A DNA stretch of 64,000 nt, taken from assembly GCF_000407165.1 (NCBI RefSeq), contig NZ_KE136480.1:558001-622000 (forward strand), given 5' to 3'. Of this stretch, positions 54,652-63,638 are shown piece by piece. How positions within the stretch are numbered: position 1 is the first letter of the stretch; the number at the start of each line of letters is the position of its first letter. The notes beneath the pieces are model-generated. The model searched no databases, had not been told where the DNA came from, and saw only the letters and a list, made by a program, of their open reading frames with translations. The DNA comes from Enterococcus haemoperoxidus ATCC BAA-382. GTDB taxonomy: Bacteria > Bacillota > Bacilli > Lactobacillales > Enterococcaceae. Both the position numbers and the translations under genes were made by a program.

Positions 54652-55235
54652 TTATGACCTGCCTTTTCTTTTAATTAAATAAATAAGTGAACCAAGAATT
54701 ATAAGAACAATCCCTACTAATAATTTATAGATAGTTGCATGATCAGTATCTTCAAAATCTACAGCTTTTTCATTCATTTTTTTCGCTTCCTGAGTCGTTA
54801 CATAAAATTTTTTAGTAAATGTCCAGTTCTCTTGATCTAACCTTATTTTCATATTTAAAGTATACGTACCTGCTTTTATTTTCTCCTCATCCCAAGAAAT
54901 CGGAAAATTAAAATTTGTATTAGGTACAATACTCATATGATCTTTTTTTTGTTTAAGAATCCTATCACTTTGACCTTTTTTTGTATTTTTATCTCAATAG
55001 AAACATTCCTAATTATTGTTCCTTGGCTATTTTGTATGTTCGCAAAAATAACAGGATGATAGTTCATTAAATCAGCCTTTAAATCTCGCAACACTAATTC
55101 TGGACTTACAGGTTCAATCTTCTCTCTTATTTGTAGACCAATGACATAGGAAAAAGAATTTTGTATAAATACATCTCTATTTTTTTCTGATCCGCAACCT
55201 CATCTGCATAAATTCTGATCCCTCCTAAAAATCAA
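54652..55235 (-). pseudogene. DUF916/DUF3324 relic
   Basis: The last 94 codons are open and hold the DUF3324 end (MSIVPNTNFNFPI, TFTKKFYVTTQEAKK), a membrane helix and a basic tail. Upstream frames, broken by at least two frameshifts, contain GGIRIYADE, SFSYVIGLQIREKIEP and ANIQNSQGTIIRNVSIE, matching the WxL-interacting proteins at 20855, 43709 and 46266. The N-terminal half is gone. Confidence 0.75.
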
Positions 55236-55436
55236 ATTATGTATTTGGACACCTTGATTTTTTTCATAAAAGTTTCAACTTTTCCTTTTTTTTGCATTTT
55301 TATCATAACAAATATAAAATTCCGGAAACTCGATTTAAAGCGGTTTCATTTTTATTTTGTGTTTTTTTGTAAAAAAATCATATATAGTGAATAGAATTAC
55401 TAACTTAGAGGATTTGTAATAATAATCAATATTTAT

Positions 55437-55740
55437 CACAGTAAAGATGATTTTATTTTTAAATATATGAATATCCTTTATATTAAATCTGTTTCTGACA
55501 AGTGAAATAAATTATTGGTTAAAACATCTCAATAATAACAAGTAGTAAAAAGAACCATTCGTTATTTAGAAATATAGTAAGCCCCTACTCTTTACATATG
55601 AGCCTAAAATCATTTCATATTAACTTAATTCACATTGCTAAATTAAACGCTACTGTTGAATTATTTATTTTAGATGATGGAAGAGAATTACAAGTTGACA
55701 TTAAATTTATAAAAATAAAACTTGTTAAATTAAAGCTAAT
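55437..55740 (+). pseudogene. LytTR response regulator relic
   Basis: One frame gives KYMNILYIKSVSDK, a stop, then NKLLVKTS; another gives KSFHINLIHIAKLNATVEL and DDGRELQV. These align with the LytTR domain of 49406-50179 (YEDILYFTSMS, LKSYLINLNRIKLLN, DNDSELEV). Divergent from the DUF916-WxL relic, it repeats the module layout. The receiver half is gone. Confidence 0.7.
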
Positions 55741-55763
55741 TCCGCTTTAATTTAACAAGTTTT
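55717..55763. terminator. Terminator at the right end of the island
   Basis: 20-bp stem AAAACTTGTTAAATTAAAGC with its complement at 55744-55763, followed by a T-run; it also faces the end of purR. Confidence 0.85.
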
Positions 55764-55810
55764 ATCATTTTTTCTTTATTTTTAATACTAAGAAACACAT
55801 TTTTATAATT

Positions 55811-56638
55811 CTATTCACCAAAATAATTCCCAGGAACTACATTGATCGTTTTCGTCCGTGTATCCACATCTTCTACATAAAGCAATGACGTATAATCTTC
55901 AATCGCTCGTTGTCCTTTAAATTTAGATTCCGCAAAAACAGTGATCCCAACAAGCTCTGCCTCAAATTCTTCAATCAGGCTCTTCATTCCGTTAACCGTG
56001 CCGCCACCTTTCATGAAGTCATCCACGACTAACACTCTTGAACCACGTTTTAAGCTACGTTTTGATAATTCCATTTTTTCGATCCGTTCAGACGATCCAG
56101 AAACGTAATTCACGCTAACTGTTGAACCTTCCGTGATTTTTGAATCACGACGCACGATTACAAACGGCACATTCAAGTAATACGAAACCGCTTGGGCGAT
56201 CGGTACCCCTTTTGTCGCCACTGTCATAACAGCATCGATTTTCTCACCTAAATATTTAGAAGCAATGATTCTCCCAACTTGGCGCAACAATTCTGGCTGT
56301 CCCAATAAATCAGAAAGATACACATATCCTCCTGGCAACAGACGATCTTGTTCTGATAAACGTTCACACAAAGCCATCACTAATTCTTTTGATTCCTCAT
56401 ATGGCATTTCCGGGATAAAACGAACGCCACCAGCTGCTCCTGGAATTGTTTCAAGAATGCCTGTCCCTCTTTGTTTGAATGTCTTTTTGATGATTGCTAA
56501 ATCCTCACTGATCGATGATTTAGCCGATTTATAGCGCTGTGCAAAATGGGTCAAAGAAACCAATGTATGGGGATGATCCAACAAGTACTGTGTCATATCA
56601 ATCAATCGTTCGCTTCTCCGAATTTTAGAATCTGTCAC
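55811..56638 (-). CDS. purR: Purine operon repressor PurR
   Basis: The 275-aa protein has the N-terminal winged-helix (SERLIDMTQYLLDHPH) and a C-terminal phosphoribosyltransferase-like domain with the PRPP loop VLVVDDFMKGGGTVNG. It senses PRPP and controls purine genes at PurBoxes. Start is GTG with GAGGAG 7 nt upstream. Two sequences with a CGAA core in the 100 bp upstream resemble PurBoxes and could mean autoregulation. In related genomes glmU and prs come next; here the island starts after its terminator. Confidence 0.96.
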   Translation of the reverse strand: MTDSKIRRSERLIDMTQYLLDHPHTLVSLTHFAQRYKSAKSSISEDLAIIKKTFKQRGTGILETIPGAAGGVRFIPEMPYEESKELVMALCERLSEQDRLLPGGYVYLSDLLGQPELLRQVGRIIASKYLGEKIDAVMTVATKGVPIAQAVSYYLNVPFVIVRRDSKITEGSTVSVNYVSGSSERIEKMELSKRSLKRGSRVLVVDDFMKGGGTVNGMKSLIEEFEAELVGITVFAESKFKGQRAIEDYTSLLYVEDVDTRTKTINVVPGNYFGE

Positions 56639-56841
56639 TTCTTCTCCTCTTTCCTTTAAGGTTTATTATTCGTTTGAATAATGACTATCCCTTATTTTTT
56701 ATAGGTTCGTTATTCATTATTTTTCAACAAGTAAAATAAATGATACTTCCTCATAATCTATCGTTCCTATTATAGGGTGTTTTGCAAAAAAAATCGAGCA
56801 TTTTTTGTAAAAATCGAAAAATAGTTCGCAATTTGAGAAAC

Positions 56842-56891
56842 AAAAAAGAAGATAAAAGAGAGAACTTTCGTTTTTCTCCTTATCTTCTTTT
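56842..56891 (-). terminator. Terminator of the zinc transporter operon
   Basis: AAAAAAGAAGATAA pairs with TTATCTTCTTTT with a 20-nt loop region that pairs further (GAGAA/TTCTC). Confidence 0.8.
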
Positions 56892-56904
56892 CATTTAAAT
56901 TGAT

Positions 56905-57741
56905 TTATCTTTGACTCATCTTCTTATTTCGTTGCATTGTTACAACTACTTTACGGACGATGCTGACAAGGATAAATAGCGCGATAAAAATCAATGTAAT
57001 GCTGGCACTTGGCGGTGTTTCTAAATAATAAGACCCTGTTAATCCTGTTAGCATGCCAATCAATCCCATGATGACACTAATAATAATGACTGTGTTAAAT
57101 CCTTTACCGATGCGCATCCCGATTGCAGCTGGTAAAACCATGATTGCTGATATCAATAACGCACCCGCAATTGGGATCATTACCGCGATTGCCACACCTG
57201 TGATCACGTTGAACAGCATCGACATCCAGTGAATGGGTAATCCGTCCACATGTGCTGTATCTTCATCAAAGGTCAACACATACATTGGACGTTTAAATAA
57301 AACAAACAAAATCACTAACACCACAAACAGAACCGCTAAAATAACGACCTGTTGCCACGTGATCGTCACGATCGAACCGAATAGATATGACTGAATACTT
57401 GCTGCTGAATTTCCTCCGCTGAGGTTCATCAGCACCAGCGCTAGTGCTAAACCACCAGACATTAAAATCGCAATCGAAATTTCCGAGTACGTACTATAAA
57501 TCATTCGCAAGTATTCTAAAATAATTGCTGCAATAATCACGACAACCAGCGTCATGATATCTGGATTCCAATTTAAGAAAAATCCTAAAGCAACTCCGGC
57601 GAGTGATACATGAGAAAGAGTATCCGCCATTAAAGATTGTCTTCTAATCACAAGAAACACACCTAACATCGGTGCAATCACCGAAATAAAAGTTGCAGCT
57701 AAGAAGGCTTTTCTCATGAACTCATATGAAAGCATCTCCAT
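56905..57741 (-). CDS. adcB: Zinc ABC transporter permease (AdcB/ZnuB)
   Basis: The 278-aa protein of the ABC-3 family has eight or so membrane helices with the family motifs [25 protein letters not shown] near the start and PAAIGMRIG later. It forms the membrane channel of the zinc importer with AdcC and the AdcA lipoprotein. The ATG lies 28 bp inside the adcC end with AGGAGG upstream, so the two are coupled. It is the last gene of the operon. Confidence 0.94.
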   Translation of the reverse strand: MEMLSYEFMRKAFLAATFISVIAPMLGVFLVIRRQSLMADTLSHVSLAGVALGFFLNWNPDIMTLVVVIIAAIILEYLRMIYSTYSEISIAILMSGGLALALVLMNLSGGNSAASIQSYLFGSIVTITWQQVVILAVLFVVLVILFVLFKRPMYVLTFDEDTAHVDGLPIHWMSMLFNVITGVAIAVMIPIAGALLISAIMVLPAAIGMRIGKGFNTVIIISVIMGLIGMLTGLTGSYYLETPPSASITLIFIALFILVSIVRKVVVTMQRNKKMSQR

Positions 57742-58394
57742 TGTGAATCCTCCTTCCGAACTAAACGAATTTGCCGATCAGCATATGATTTGATATCCTC
57801 ATGGTCGTGAGTAATCATCAAAATCGCTTTACCATGATCATGGGCATTATGCCGTAAAAGGCGATAAAATTCATTTCTAGACGTTTCGTCCATCCCTGTT
57901 GTTGGTTCATCTAAAATAAATAAATCAGGGTCTGTCGCGAAAATACGAGCCAAACTGATGCGTTGTTTCTGCCCACCAGACAGTTCACCGATCCGTTTAT
58001 GGCGCATGTCCCACATACCAACTGCTTTGAGTGCTTTTTCCACATGTTGATGATCTCTTTTTGTTAGTGGTTTAAACCAGCGATTACGTGGAAAACGGCC
58101 TGAGCGAACCAATTCGATCACTGTACTTGGGAATCCCGCATTAAATGACGCTACTTGTTGGGGAATATACCCGATGCTCAATTTTTCACCTGTCGTATTT
58201 TCTTTGGCGATCGTGATTTCCCCTTTAGTTGGTTTTAATAACCCTAAAGTACTCTTGATCAAGGTCGATTTTGCTGCACCATTTTCTCCTGTTAGAATCA
58301 CAAATTCGCCAGGATCAACATGATATGAAACATCTTCTAAGACTGGCTCATCATCATAATAAAATGTGAGGTCTTTGACTTCTAGATAATGCAT
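57714..58394 (-). CDS. adcC: Zinc ABC transporter ATPase (AdcC/ZnuC)
   Basis: The 226-aa protein has Walker [13 protein letters not shown] signature ELSGGQKQR, Walker B LFILDEP and the H-loop MITHDHEDI. In Walker A the usual GxGKST reads GAAKST, with Ala before Lys in place of Gly, as in several metal-importer ATPases. It powers zinc import with AdcB. It follows adcA by 75 bp and overlaps adcB. Confidence 0.94.
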   Translation of the reverse strand: MHYLEVKDLTFYYDDEPVLEDVSYHVDPGEFVILTGENGAAKSTLIKSTLGLLKPTKGEITIAKENTTGEKLSIGYIPQQVASFNAGFPSTVIELVRSGRFPRNRWFKPLTKRDHQHVEKALKAVGMWDMRHKRIGELSGGQKQRISLARIFATDPDLFILDEPTTGMDETSRNEFYRLLRHNAHDHGKAILMITHDHEDIKSYADRQIRLVRKEDSQWRCFHMSS

Positions 58395-58469
58395 GACTCT
58401 ACTCCTTCTTTAACCTTATAAACTGCTTAAATCGGGAAAAAAATGGTTCGTCTTTTATCCCGATTCTAT

Positions 58470-59438
58470 TTACTTGATACTTTTCTTCAACGCTTCAAGA
58501 TTGGCTTTCATCACTGAAATGTAATCTTCACCTTTATCTTGTTCTTTTTGGGTAATGCTTTCTAGCGGATTAAGGACTGCTAATTCTACATTTGTTTCAC
58601 GCGCTAATGTTTCTGCAACTTTTGATGAAGCTGATGTTTCAAAATAAATCACTGATACATTATGTTCTTTGATGTATTTTTTCAACTCTGCCAAACGGCT
58701 AGGTGATGGTTCTTGATCAGGCGATATTCCCGCAATTGATTCTTGTGTCAAACCGTATTGTTTTGCTAAATAACCAAACGCTGCGTGCTGTGTCACAAAT
58801 GTTTTGTTTTTAGCACTCGCAAATGCTTCTTTATATTCTGTATCTAACTCTTTTAATTTTTCAATATACGCTGTAGCATTTTTCTCAAATGTCTCTTTTT
58901 TATCTGGGTATTTTTCAACTAAGGCATCACGAATTGCTTCGACTTCTTTTTGTGCTAAGACTGGATCTAACCAGACATGAGGATCTAATTCGTGATCATG
59001 GTCATGTTCGTCATGATCAGCTTCTTCGCCATCATGATCATGCTCGTGAGCGGCACCTGCCATTAAATCGATTGAACCAGCTGCTTCTACAACCGCAACT
59101 TTTTTCTCGTCAACATTTTCTAGAACATCCTTGACCCATGTCTCTAATTCATGACTGTTGTACACAAACACATCTGCATCTGTGATTTTGGCAATATCTT
59201 TGGCACTTGGCTCATAGTCATGGGGCTCTGTTCCAGCCGGAATCAATAATTGAACGTCTCCAGCGTCACCTACCACATTTTTAGCGAAATCGTACATTGG
59301 ATAAAAAGTTGTCACGACTTTTATTTTATCACTTTTCCCAGAATTGTCTTGCTCTTTTGTTTGTCCGCAGGCAGTTAGTGTAACCATTACAGCCATTAAA
59401 AGGATTCCTACAATATATTTCCAGCTATTTTTTCTCAT
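58470..59438 (-). CDS. adcA: Zinc-binding lipoprotein (AdcA/ZnuA)
   Basis: The 322-aa protein has a lipobox LTACG, a cluster A-I solute-binding fold with zinc ligands (AGTEPHDYEP, LDPHVWLDP, THQHAAFGYLA-like QHAAFGY), and a His/Asp-rich loop (about 132-152). It has no ZinT domain at the C-terminus, so it is the short ZnuA-like type. It delivers zinc to AdcBC. A Zur-like box lies 33 bp upstream, so it should be expressed when zinc is low. Confidence 0.94.
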   Translation of the reverse strand: MRKNSWKYIVGILLMAVMVTLTACGQTKEQDNSGKSDKIKVVTTFYPMYDFAKNVVGDAGDVQLLIPAGTEPHDYEPSAKDIAKITDADVFVYNSHELETWVKDVLENVDEKKVAVVEAAGSIDLMAGAAHEHDHDGEEADHDEHDHDHELDPHVWLDPVLAQKEVEAIRDALVEKYPDKKETFEKNATAYIEKLKELDTEYKEAFASAKNKTFVTQHAAFGYLAKQYGLTQESIAGISPDQEPSPSRLAELKKYIKEHNVSVIYFETSASSKVAETLARETNVELAVLNPLESITQKEQDKGEDYISVMKANLEALKKSIK

Positions 59439-59470
59439 CTATTTTATCTCCATTTCGATTTGTCTCAATC

Positions 59471-59491
59471 AAATCGTAATATTTACGATTT
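59471..59491. promoter_or_regulatory. Zur-like box upstream of adcA
   Basis: TCGTAAT-A-TTTACGA flanked by AAA and TTT matches the Bacillus 7-1-7 Zur box with one mismatch. Streptococcal AdcR boxes (TTAACNRGTTAA) do not fit here. Confidence 0.75.
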
Positions 59492-59627
59492 ACTAGCAAG
59501 AACTAATTTAACAGAAGGAAAAGAGAACGTCAAGAGAAAATAGAAAAAAGATTTTATTAAGATTAAACTAATGAAACTATTTCCTGAAATGCATGAAGCA
59601 ATAGCCAAAATTTACAATTTCGATGAA

Positions 59628-59797
59628 GAGGTTGGGACAGGAGTGTTTAACCCCGAGAAATAAGAAGAAATTCACGAAAATCGCTCTTCAAATTTTTGTG
59701 AATTTCAGCTTACTTCCGAAGGGGTTGCTTCTGCTCCCACCGTTCATTCATATTTAGGGTGTGAAACAAAAGTGCTTTTTACTTTTGTCCCACACCC
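59628..59797. repeat. Enterococcal intergenic repeat, copy 2, with hairpin
   Basis: GAGGTTGGGACAGGAGTGTT ... CTTCCGAAGGGGTT ... CTTCTGCTCCCACC, interrupted by about 65 bp, then a hairpin GGGTGTGAAACAAAAGT with its complement at 59781-59797. It matches copies at 54276 and 60944. Confidence 0.65.
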
Positions 59798-59905
59798 AAG
59801 ATTACGCACTATTCTACCGTATCAATGAGTTAGGAAGAAAAATTAAGTTTGGGAATATGTCCCCTCAAAAATAGATGCATCTCTCCTTTTAACACTCTCA
59901 TGACT

Positions 59906-59939
59906 AACAAAAAACCACTCAATTGAGTGGTTTTTTGTT
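59906..59939. terminator. Bidirectional terminator after ispE
   Basis: AACAAAAAACCACTCAA is a perfect 17-bp palindrome half with TTGAGTGGTTTTTTGTT. Confidence 0.9.
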
Positions 59940-59970
59940 AGGTTCAATGTTCTAATATTTTCTTTTTCGT

Positions 59971-60822
59971 TTATTTTAAAGTCCGTACAATATACACTTC
60001 ATCGCAAAAGCCTTTTAAGCCATTATAGATCCGTTGTGCACGTGTTTTCTTCTCGCATAAAGCAAAAACGGTTGGACCGCTACCGCTCATTAACGCTGCA
60101 TCTGCTCCATATTTCATCATACGATCTTTGATTTGTTGAATCACTGGATGACGCTTGATCGTCACACCTTCTAACGCATTACCGATTTTTTCCGTCATTA
60201 ACTGATAGTCATCTGTCTCAATCGCTTGTTTCAACCTATGAATATCGGGATGCTGAATACTATTGAAGGACAAACTGCCAAAAATCGAACTCGTTGAAAC
60301 ACTCATTCTAGGTTTTACTAAAACGACCCAACATTGCGGCATCGATGGTAAAAACTCGATCTTCTCTCCACGCCCAGTAACAAAGGCTGTACCACCATGG
60401 ATACAATAAGGGACATCTGAACCGATCTTGCTACCTAGTTCAGCTAGTTCTTCTAAAGACAATCCTAAGTCCCACAAACGGTTCAAGCCACGTAATGCAG
60501 CAGCACAATCACTACTACCGCCAGCCAATCCAGCTGCTACGGGTATTCTTTTTTCTATATAAATTTTAACTCCTTGAGTAAGATTAAACGTGTTCTTCAG
60601 CAATTCCGCTGCCTGATACACATGATTTCTTCGATCCACTGGTAAAAAGGAGCTATCTGTTTCGATCACTATTTCGTTTTTCGGCAATACCTCAAAAGTC
60701 AGCCGATCCGCTAAATCTACACTAGCCATGATCATTTCTAACTCATGATAACCATCGTTTCTTTTATAGAGAGCATCCAACCCCAAGTTGATTTTTGCGG
60801 GCGCTTTTTCTATGATTTCCAT
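59971..60822 (-). CDS. ispE: 4-diphosphocytidyl-2-C-methyl-D-erythritol kinase
   Basis: The 283-aa GHMP kinase has APAKINLGL at the start, the ATP loop PVAAGLAGGSSDCAA, and GSGPTVFALC near the C-terminus. In the MEP pathway it phosphorylates CDP-methylerythritol. Enterococci make isoprenoids by mevalonate and IspE is retained by a few Firmicutes of this group; its partner enzymes are not in the window. The ATG at 60822 follows AGGTGA by 7 nt; the frame starting 9 nt upstream is a GTG inside that site. Confidence 0.92.
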   Translation of the reverse strand: MEIIEKAPAKINLGLDALYKRNDGYHELEMIMASVDLADRLTFEVLPKNEIVIETDSSFLPVDRRNHVYQAAELLKNTFNLTQGVKIYIEKRIPVAAGLAGGSSDCAAALRGLNRLWDLGLSLEELAELGSKIGSDVPYCIHGGTAFVTGRGEKIEFLPSMPQCWVVLVKPRMSVSTSSIFGSLSFNSIQHPDIHRLKQAIETDDYQLMTEKIGNALEGVTIKRHPVIQQIKDRMMKYGADAALMSGSGPTVFALCEKKTRAQRIYNGLKGFCDEVYIVRTLK

Positions 60823-60943
60823 TATTTTCACCTATCTAATCCCATACCTAACCATCTTCACAATCTTTTAAATTCTAACATATGTTGTTGGAGAAGTATA
60901 TATTTGTTGAAAATTTGATATAATTTCCAAACGTTGCATGAGC

Positions 60944-61015
60944 GAGGTTGGGACAGAAGTGTTTATTTCCGAAGGTGTTACCGTTTATTCACCCTCCCAT
61001 CGTTACACCCCCTCA
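60944..61015 (+). repeat. Enterococcal intergenic repeat, copy 3
   Basis: GAGGTTGGGACAGAAGTGTT then TTTCCGAAGGTGTTACC then CACCCTCC; shorter than copies at 54276 and 59628. Confidence 0.55.
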
Positions 61016-61297
61016 TATATCAATGATTTTTCAATACTTAAACATTAAATATAGCAGAAGCATTTTTTACGTTCAGTTTAGGGAATTTTTTTGAATAAAA
61101 ATGAGCTTTTTCTTTATTTTCGCCAATAAAAGAACGATGGTTATTTAACTATCATTCTATCAAACAAGTTTTTTATCTTAAAATACTGAAAAATAATGAC
61201 AAAATTGAACAAACAAATTAAATAAATAGCGCTATACTCTTTTTGTTCTCATGACGATGAGGATTAAAAAATTAGTTTTTAAATAGGAGGAATAAGT
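61016..61297. other. Upstream region of the AA10 gene
   Basis: No gene is seen. TATACT near 61234 in an AT-rich track and GGAGG just before the ATG are the only visible signals. Confidence 0.4.
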
Positions 61298-62818
61298 ATG
61301 AAAAAAAATCTTTTACGTGTAACCTTAGCTGCATCGATTATTCTAGGTGGATCAGGAATTTTTACTGCTCAAGATGCATCTGCTCATGGTTATATTTCAA
61401 GTCCACCATCAAGAGCTTACTATGGGGCACTTGAAAAAAATACGATTGGGTATCAAGCCGCACAACAAAAGTACGGCGCAGTTATAAACGAACCACAAAG
61501 TTTAGAAACTGGAAAAGGGTTCTCAAAAAATTTTGGAATCAATTTATTTCCATGGGAAACGGGTGCTTCTGGAAATGGACCTGCTGACGGAAAGATCGTC
61601 TCTGCAAATGATGCATTAGGCAGTCAAATCAGTATTCAAAAAGAGAATTATTGGAAAATGAACGACATAAATACAGGTAAACTGGATATTACTTGGCATT
61701 ATACAGCCACTCATGCGACAAGCCGTTGGACCTATTACATCACAAAAAATGGCTGGAATCCAAATAGCCCAATTAAACGCAGTGACCTTCAATTAATCAA
61801 AGATGTTCCATTTACTGGAGCGCAAGCTAATACTAGCTTAACACATACGGTGGATATTCCAGCAGATCACAAAGGTTACCATGTTATTTTAGGGGTTTGG
61901 GATGTAAGCAATACAGGAGCTGCTTTCTATCAAGCTGTGGATGTAAATATCAAAAATGGTACCGAAACAACTCCTCCAAAACCTGAAAAAGCGCCTGCCA
62001 CTCCAACGAATGTAAACGCAACGGAGATAACAACTACTTCTGCAAAATTAACATGGGCAAAAGTAGACAATGTACAAGAATATAACATTTATAGAAATAA
62101 TAATAAAATTGCAACAACGTCAGCTAACACGCTCACTGACGAAAACTTAACAGAGAATACAACCTATAATTACCAAATCGAAGCAGTTGGTACAAATGGA
62201 CAACTATCTGAAAAATCTAATACAGTGACGGTCCTAACAAAATCTGCTGAACAAAAAGACAACCAAAAGCCAACGGTTCCCGCCGGCCTACACACAATGG
62301 AAATAACTGAAACTTCTGTTACCTTAATGTGGACAAAATCAGAACACTTTTTAGGAGTCAAAAATTATGAAGTGTATCGTGACGGGAAAAAAGTTACGAC
62401 AACTGCAAATACAAATTTTAAAGATACAGGATTACAAGCCAACACGACTTACGCGTATACAATAAAAGCCTTCAGCTTAGGCGGAAACCCATCACAACTT
62501 AGTGAAAAATTTTCTGTCACAACTAAAAAGGCAGCAGTAACTTCTGGAAAATCAACTTGGGATAAAACAAAAGTGTATAATTCTGGGGACGAAGTTTTCT
62601 ATAATGGCTTAAAATATCAAGCAAAATGGTGGACTCAGAATGAGAAGCCTGACGAATCAGATGCTTGGAAATCCCTCTCTAATACTGCTGTAGAATGGAG
62701 TGCAAAAAAAGCTTACAATGCAGGTGAACGTGTGATTTTCCAAGGAAAAACATACAAAGCAAAATGGTGGATCAAAGGTGCTCAGCCCTCAACCTCAAAT
62801 GTTTGGGAATTAGTTTAA
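61298..62818 (+). CDS. AA10 lytic polysaccharide monooxygenase with FnIII and CBM5/12 domains
   Basis: The 506-aa secreted protein has a signal peptide cut before His30 (ASA|HGYISSPPSRA). This His and about His139 (THATSRWTYY) form the copper brace of AA10 enzymes, which oxidise chitin or cellulose chains. After the catalytic domain (30-215) come two FnIII domains (about 225-310 and 325-415) and two CBM5/12 chitin-binding modules (about 420-460 and 465-505), each with an AKWW core. Chitin is the likely substrate. E. faecalis has a single-domain AA10; this one is multimodular. RBS AGGAGG lies 6 nt upstream. Confidence 0.94.
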   Translation: MKKNLLRVTLAASIILGGSGIFTAQDASAHGYISSPPSRAYYGALEKNTIGYQAAQQKYGAVINEPQSLETGKGFSKNFGINLFPWETGASGNGPADGKIVSANDALGSQISIQKENYWKMNDINTGKLDITWHYTATHATSRWTYYITKNGWNPNSPIKRSDLQLIKDVPFTGAQANTSLTHTVDIPADHKGYHVILGVWDVSNTGAAFYQAVDVNIKNGTETTPPKPEKAPATPTNVNATEITTTSAKLTWAKVDNVQEYNIYRNNNKIATTSANTLTDENLTENTTYNYQIEAVGTNGQLSEKSNTVTVLTKSAEQKDNQKPTVPAGLHTMEITETSVTLMWTKSEHFLGVKNYEVYRDGKKVTTTANTNFKDTGLQANTTYAYTIKAFSLGGNPSQLSEKFSVTTKKAAVTSGKSTWDKTKVYNSGDEVFYNGLKYQAKWWTQNEKPDESDAWKSLSNTAVEWSAKKAYNAGERVIFQGKTYKAKWWIKGAQPSTSNVWELV

Positions 62819-62852
62819 CGACCTATCGTATCCTTTTATAAATTTAATCAAC

Positions 62853-62899
62853 AAAAAATCCTAGCCAAAAGCAGTTTCGCTTTAGCTAGGATTTTTTTT
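62853..62899. terminator. Terminator of the AA10 gene
   Basis: AATCCTAGC pairs with GCTAGGATT, inner AAAGC/GCTTT stem, then TTTTTTT. Confidence 0.9.
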
Positions 62900-63019
62900 C
62901 TGTATTTATAAGCAATCAAAGAATTTTTCTTCTATTTTTAATGTAAAAAAAATACAACTGGAAACATAGATTTCACGCCTTATCAACCTATATACACTCG
63001 TTTAGTAATATATCACCTG

Positions 63020-63052
63020 AAATGATGATCGTACGGGTAGCCATCATTTTTT
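63020..63052. terminator. Possible terminator hairpin
   Basis: AAATGATG pairs with CATCATTT and TTT follows. No gene ends next to it; the region 62900-63200 has no ORF that I can support. Confidence 0.35.
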
Positions 63053-63200
63053 CAGCTAATACATCTGGTTGTTTTTGTTCTTCTTTAACCTTTTCTTATT
63101 CACTCATCTCTTATCCTTCTTTGTGTATCTAGCGAAAGTCTGGCATAATTTTAATTTGTACACAAATTATGACATGAGCGATTTAGCTACCATTCATCAA

Positions 63201-63240
63201 AAAAGTAGAGCTAAAGCGAAAACGCTTTAGCTCTACTTTT
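63201..63240 (-). terminator. Terminator of veg
   Basis: AAAAGTAGAGCTAAAGCG and its complement at 63223-63240 around AAAA: an 18-bp perfect stem. Confidence 0.92.
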
Positions 63241-63259
63241 AAAAAATCAACTAAATTCT

Positions 63260-63505
63260 TTAGACTGCTTCACTGACAAATTCAATCTCTACTGTGCGTG
63301 TTAACACATCAGAATAACTATAAGAAACTCGTTCAAATGAGTTTTCATCTGGATCTAAATCTACAACGAAGACAGATGGATATGTTTCTGTCAAAATACC
63401 GTTACGTTCTGTTTGACGCTTTCTGCCGGTCTGAGCAACTAATGTGATTTTGCTGCCGATACGACATTCTAGATCTTTTTTAATGGAAGCTAAAGTTGTT
63501 GGCAT
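63260..63505 (-). CDS. veg: Veg family protein
   Basis: The 81-aa protein (from MPTTLASIKKDLE) matches Veg: LASIKKDLECRIGSKITLVAQTGRKRQTERNG and VVDLDPDENSFERVSYSYSDVLT. Veg influences biofilm regulation in B. subtilis. The ATG at 63505 follows GAGGTG by 7 nt; the longer frame has no site. The order sigma-H, veg, ispE, purR in this window matches Bacillales and E. faecalis. Confidence 0.92.
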   Translation of the reverse strand: MPTTLASIKKDLECRIGSKITLVAQTGRKRQTERNGILTETYPSVFVVDLDPDENSFERVSYSYSDVLTRTVEIEFVSEAV

Positions 63506-63638
63506 TGCATTCACCTCAATTTCCATCATACCACATATTAATAAAAATAACAAGTTTACCATAGCAGAAAATGAAATGCAACTAATTATAATTTATAAAT
63601 GGATAATTATTTAATGTGAAAAATAATAAAATTCTCAT

